DNA from: JBNJEM01 sp051745935
Lineage (GTDB): Bacteria; Planctomycetota; Planctomycetia; Pirellulales; Pirellulaceae
DNA: 26,061 bases
Direction: 5' to 3'
Assembly (NCBI GenBank): GCA_051745935.1
Contig: JBNJEM010000030.1
Coordinates: 1 to 26,061, forward strand
This document shows, one piece after another, positions 23,572 through 26,061 of the stretch (position 1 is its first letter; every line of letters begins with the position of its first letter). The position numbers and the translations under genes are program-made. Under the pieces are notes generated by a model. It made no database searches. It worked only from the letters and a program-made list of their open reading frames with translations, and had not been told where the DNA came from.

Positions 23572-23663
23572 GGGGGCGAACGCGGCGCGGGTGTGGGGCG
23601 TGGATTGCGAAGCGGGGTCGAAGGCGGGCCCTGGGCGGAGAAGGTTGCTGCAAAGGGTGTAGG

Positions 23664-23912
23664 ATGGATATTAGTGAACTTCGCGACATGAGCGACGAGC
23701 AGCTGGAGCTGACGCTCAACGAAACGGTGGAACATCTGTTCCGGTTGCGCATGCAGGCGCAGACGGAACGTCTGGATGCGCCCAGTGAATTACAACGCAA
23801 TCGGCGGCTGATCGCGCGCATCAAGACCCTGCGGCGTGAGCGTGAACTGAAGCAAGCGGCCGCGTCTCGAGCCGGGGCGCCAACGCAACCCGAGGCGAAG
23901 AAGGGAAGTTAG
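23664..23912 (+). CDS. rpmC: 50S ribosomal protein L29
   Basis: L29 lies near the tunnel exit by L23. The product is 82 residues, longer than the usual 65-70 because of an Ala-rich tail ending PEAKKGS. The core has ELRDMSDEQLELTLNETVEHLFRLRMQAQTERLDAPSELQRNRRLIARIKTLRRER. ATG 23664 gives MDISELR; the open frame extends further up but shows no family similarity. rpsQ follows in six bases. Confidence 0.94.
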   Translation: MDISELRDMSDEQLELTLNETVEHLFRLRMQAQTERLDAPSELQRNRRLIARIKTLRRERELKQAAASRAGAPTQPEAKKGS

Positions 23913-23918
23913 TCTGCC

Positions 23919-24221
23919 ATGCCTAAGAAAGTTGTCATTGGAGTGGTGGCGAGCGCGAACAACGACAAGACCCGTCGCGTGGAGGTGCATCGCCGCGTCA
24001 GGCACCCGATGTACGGCAAGTACATTCGGTATCGGACCGTTTGCTACACGCATGATGAACGCAACGAGTCGGGAGTGGGGGATACCGTGGAAATTATTGA
24101 GTCGCGGCCCCGGTCGAAAACGAAGTGTTGGGAGCTCGTGCGGGTGGTGGAGAAGAGTCGGGACGTGGACGTGGCGGCTTTGCGAGCGGCCAGCAAGCAG
24201 GAAAAGGCCAAGAAGCCATAG
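23919..24221 (+). CDS. rpsQ: 30S ribosomal protein S17
   Basis: S17 is an early 16S rRNA-binding protein in the 30S body. The product is 100 residues, with a basic tail longer than in E. coli (84). Conserved blocks are KVVIGVVASANNDKTRRVEV, VRHPMYGKYIRYRTVCYTHDERNESGVGDTVEIIESRPRSKTKCWELVRVVEK. A purine-rich AAGGGAAG lies upstream of ATG 23919, with long spacing. Confidence 0.95.
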   Translation: MPKKVVIGVVASANNDKTRRVEVHRRVRHPMYGKYIRYRTVCYTHDERNESGVGDTVEIIESRPRSKTKCWELVRVVEKSRDVDVAALRAASKQEKAKKP

Positions 24222-24283
24222 CCAAACCGTCGGATGGGGGCCCCGCCGCAGGCGTGTTGGAAGCGGAAATCGGGCTTTGTGAC

Positions 24284-24309
24284 CGGCTGTAACAATCGGC
24301 TGTAACCAT
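24284..24309 (+). repeat. 13-base tandem duplication in the rpsQ-rplN gap
   Basis: CGGCTGTAACAAT (24284-24296) is followed directly by CGGCTGTAACCAT (24297-24309), one base different. It lies in the 129-base gap before rplN, which shows no gene. Function unknown. Confidence 0.8.
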
Positions 24310-24350
24310 CGGAGAAGACGCGGCCGAACAAGGGATGAGTCAATAAGACG

Positions 24351-24719
24351 ATGATTCAACAAGAAACTCGATTGGCTGTCGCGGATAATACCGGCGCGAA
24401 AGAAGTGATGTGTATCAAGGTCCTGGGCGGGTCTCGGCGACGATTCGCCTCGCTGGGCGATGTCATCATCTGCAGCGTCAAAAGTGTTATGCCGGGCAGT
24501 GATATCAAGAAGAAATCCGTGGTCCAGGCCGTGATCGTCCGCTGCAGGCAGCCATACCGCCGGCCCGACGGGAGTTATATTCGGTTTGATAGCAACGCGG
24601 TGGTGATCATCGATAAGGATGGCAACCCGCGGGGCACTCGGATCTTCGGCGCCGTGGCGCGGGAACTGCGGGAACGGAACTACATGAGAATTGTCAGCCT
24701 CGCCAACGAGGTGCTCTGA
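24351..24719 (+). CDS. rplN: 50S ribosomal protein L14
   Basis: L14 forms part of the intersubunit surface and binds the silencing factor RsfS in many bacteria. The product is 122 residues, normal. It has MIQQETRLAVADNTGAKEVMCIKVLGGS and the C-terminal RIFGAVARELRERNYMRIVSLANEVL. Its TGA overlaps the rplX ATG by one base. Confidence 0.97.
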   Translation: MIQQETRLAVADNTGAKEVMCIKVLGGSRRRFASLGDVIICSVKSVMPGSDIKKKSVVQAVIVRCRQPYRRPDGSYIRFDSNAVVIIDKDGNPRGTRIFGAVARELRERNYMRIVSLANEVL

Positions 24720-25066
24720 TGCACATCAAAGTGGATGATACAGTCGAGATTATTGCCGGTAACGACCGCGGGGTTCGCGGCCGGGTCCTCAAAGCCGACC
24801 ACAAAGCTGGCAAGATCATCGTGGAGAATGTGAACCGGGTGTACAAGCACGTCCAGCGCAGCCAGCGCAACCCGCAAGGGGGGCGTCTGTCAAAGGAAAT
24901 GCCGATCCAGGTGGCCAATGCCATGTTGATCTGCGGCAAGTGCGGACAAAAGGCGCGGACCGGCGCCCGGTATTTGGATGACGGGCGCAAGGAGCGATAC
25001 TGCAAACAGTGCGGTGCCGGCAACGGTGAGCTCGCCCCGGAACGTAGCGCGTACGCCCGAAAGTAA
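24719..25066 (+). CDS. rplX: 50S ribosomal protein L24, zinc-ribbon form
   Basis: L24 is an early assembly protein at the tunnel exit. The product is 115 residues. The KOW domain is at the N terminus (VDDTVEIIAGNDRGVRGRVLKAD). Four cysteines, C72, C75, C95 and C98, form a CxxC...CxxC pair typical of zinc-binding L24 variants. The start overlaps the rplN stop (TGATG), implying translational coupling. Confidence 0.96.
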   Translation: MHIKVDDTVEIIAGNDRGVRGRVLKADHKAGKIIVENVNRVYKHVQRSQRNPQGGRLSKEMPIQVANAMLICGKCGQKARTGARYLDDGRKERYCKQCGAGNGELAPERSAYARK

Positions 25067-25132
25067 ATCGATTGGCTCGGTGCGGCGTGGTCCGTTGGGA
25101 TGTCGCGTCGCGATGGACTGGGTAAGAGAACC

Positions 25133-25693
25133 ATGATGCCTCGCTTACAAGAAAAATACGAAAAAGAGATCGCTCCAGCCCTCCAAGAGCAGCTTGGCGT
25201 CAATCCGCTCGCCTTGCCGCGGCTCGAAAAGATCGCCGTGAACATGGGCGTGGGGTCCGCGACCTTGGAGAAAAAACATCTGGAATCCGCCGTCGAAGCC
25301 CTGGCTCAAATCACCGGTCAGAAGCCGGTGGTGACAACCGCTCGCAAGGCGGTGGCTGGGTTTCGCTTGCGAGAAGGCATGGCGATCGGGTGCAGGGTCA
25401 CGTTGCGCCGCGCCCGGATGTACGAGTTCCTGGACCGATTGGTGTCCCTCGCCCTGCCCCGGGTGCGCGACTTTCGCGGAGTCAACCCCCACGCGTTCGA
25501 CGGGCACGGCAACTATAGTTTGGGGCTCACGGAACAGTTGGTGTTTCCCGAGCTGAACCCGGATAAGTTTCCCCGGGTCCAGGGTATGGATATCTCGGTG
25601 GTGACCACCACCGAGAGCGACGACGAGGCTAGAGAGTTGCTGCGGTTGCTCGGCGTGCCGTTCCGGCAGGGCGAGGCAACGGCGGCGGCTTGA
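25133..25693 (+). CDS. rplE: 50S ribosomal protein L5
   Basis: L5 binds 5S rRNA and contacts the 30S head. The product is 186 residues from ATG 25133 (MMPRLQEKYEKEI); ATG 25136 and an upstream ATG at 25100 are alternatives, the latter adding 11 residues that lack family similarity. Conserved blocks include VNMGVG, LAQITGQKPVVTTARKAVAGFRLREGMAIGCRVTLRRARMYEFLDRLV and VFPELNPDKFPRVQGMDISVVTT. No strong Shine-Dalgarno is seen. Confidence 0.95.
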   Translation: MMPRLQEKYEKEIAPALQEQLGVNPLALPRLEKIAVNMGVGSATLEKKHLESAVEALAQITGQKPVVTTARKAVAGFRLREGMAIGCRVTLRRARMYEFLDRLVSLALPRVRDFRGVNPHAFDGHGNYSLGLTEQLVFPELNPDKFPRVQGMDISVVTTTESDDEARELLRLLGVPFRQGEATAAA

Positions 25694-25709
25694 ATGCTGT
25701 GGTAGAGGT

Positions 25710-25726
25710 GGCTCCAAGTCGGAGCC
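25710..25726 (+). other. Hairpin between rplE and rpsN
   Basis: GGCTCC (25710-25715) pairs perfectly with GGAGCC (25721-25726) around loop AAGTC. No T-run follows. Possible mRNA-stabilising or regulatory fold. Confidence 0.45.
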
Positions 25727-25764
25727 CGTTCTGATTCACGGAAACCAAGAATTAGGTAGTTCAC

Positions 25765-25950
25765 GTGGCGAGTAAATCAAAAATTGCCAAGGCGAACCGG
25801 CCACCCAAGTTTAGTACGCGGTTGGAGCGGCGGTGCAACTTCTGTGGACGGCCTCGAGCCGTCTACAGAAAGTTCGGCATTTGTCGTATTTGCTTCCGTA
25901 AATTGGCGGACCGAGGGCTCGTTCCTGGGCTTCGTAAGGCTAGTTGGTAA
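25765..25950 (+). CDS. rpsN: 30S ribosomal protein S14, zinc-binding type Z
   Basis: S14 is part of the 30S head. The product is 61 residues, the short, zinc-binding form, with C24, C27, C40 and C43 in CNFCGRP and CRICFRK. The zinc-free form found in E. coli is about 100 residues and lacks these. GTG 25765 is the start, with AGGTAG seven bases upstream. rpsH begins 16 bases after the stop. Confidence 0.96.
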   Translation: MASKSKIAKANRPPKFSTRLERRCNFCGRPRAVYRKFGICRICFRKLADRGLVPGLRKASW

Positions 25951-25966
25951 AGGGATTCGAATAATC

Positions 25967-26061
25967 ATGATGACCGATCCGATCGCCGATATGTTAACCC
26001 GTATTCGCAACGCGGTGCGTGTCGAGCGGCCCCATGTCGAAATGCCCGTGTCCAAAGTCAA
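25967..26061 (+). CDS. rpsH: 30S ribosomal protein S8, N-terminal fragment
   Basis: S8 binds 16S rRNA and represses the spc operon in E. coli. The frame from ATG 25967 (or the adjacent ATG 25970) reads MMTDPIADMLTRIRNA and continues VRVERPHVEMPVSKVK to the edge of the window. TDPIADMLTRIRNA is the S8 signature. The gene is cut off by the window end. Confidence 0.92.
   Translation, partial: MMTDPIADMLTRIRNAVRVERPHVEMPVSKV

Overview
This window is the core transcription/translation gene cluster of a bacterium. Every complete gene lies on the plus strand. In order: the end of tRNA-Gly, tRNA-Thr, tuf, tRNA-Trp, secE, nusG, rplK, rplA, rplJ, rplL, rpoB, rpoC (the 'beta' cluster); rpsL, rpsG, fusA (the 'str' cluster); then rpsJ, rplC, rplD, rplW, rplB, rpsS, rplV, rpsC, rplP, rpmC, rpsQ, rplN, rplX, rplE, rpsN and the start of rpsH (the fused S10-spc clusters). 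The gene content is textbook. The unusual material is in the spacers and in a few protein features.

The likely source is a member of the Planctomycetes, perhaps Pirellulales-like. This rests on a G+C-rich sequence, an EF-Tu whose switch I lacks the usual R-G-I-T-I signature, an EF-G that looks like the spd/mitochondrial-type subfamilies, a NusG with a long acidic N-terminal extension, and wide, structured gaps between genes that most bacteria pack tightly. The assignment comes from remembered family features, not from a search.

Region 1-1600 supplies tRNAs and EF-Tu. tRNA-Trp sits between tuf and secE, and no rpmG (L33) is present there. Region 1760-5851 holds SecE (translocon), NusG (elongation/termination factor) and the ribosomal stalk proteins L11, L1, L10 and L12. 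Plausible autoregulatory RNA folds precede rplK and rplJ. Region 6115-14431 encodes the two large RNA polymerase subunits. Region 14500-17867 is the str cluster, with a good sigma70-type promoter before rpsL, a stem-loop between rpsL and rpsG, and a terminator-like hairpin between rpsG and fusA. Region 17868-26061 is the S10/spc cluster, with its own good promoter in the 354-base gap before rpsJ and a near-perfect intrinsic terminator immediately in front of rplD (L4).

The most interesting signals are: (1) a dispersed ~98-base repeat, about 89% identical, in the leaders of nusG and fusA, with a diverged third copy before rpsJ, all in the same orientation; (2) the terminator/attenuator abutting the rplD ribosome-binding site; (3) a 16-base tandem array that multiplies a Shine-Dalgarno-like sequence before rplV; (4) the altered EF-Tu switch I; and (5) a nested stem before rplK that could be an L1 target.
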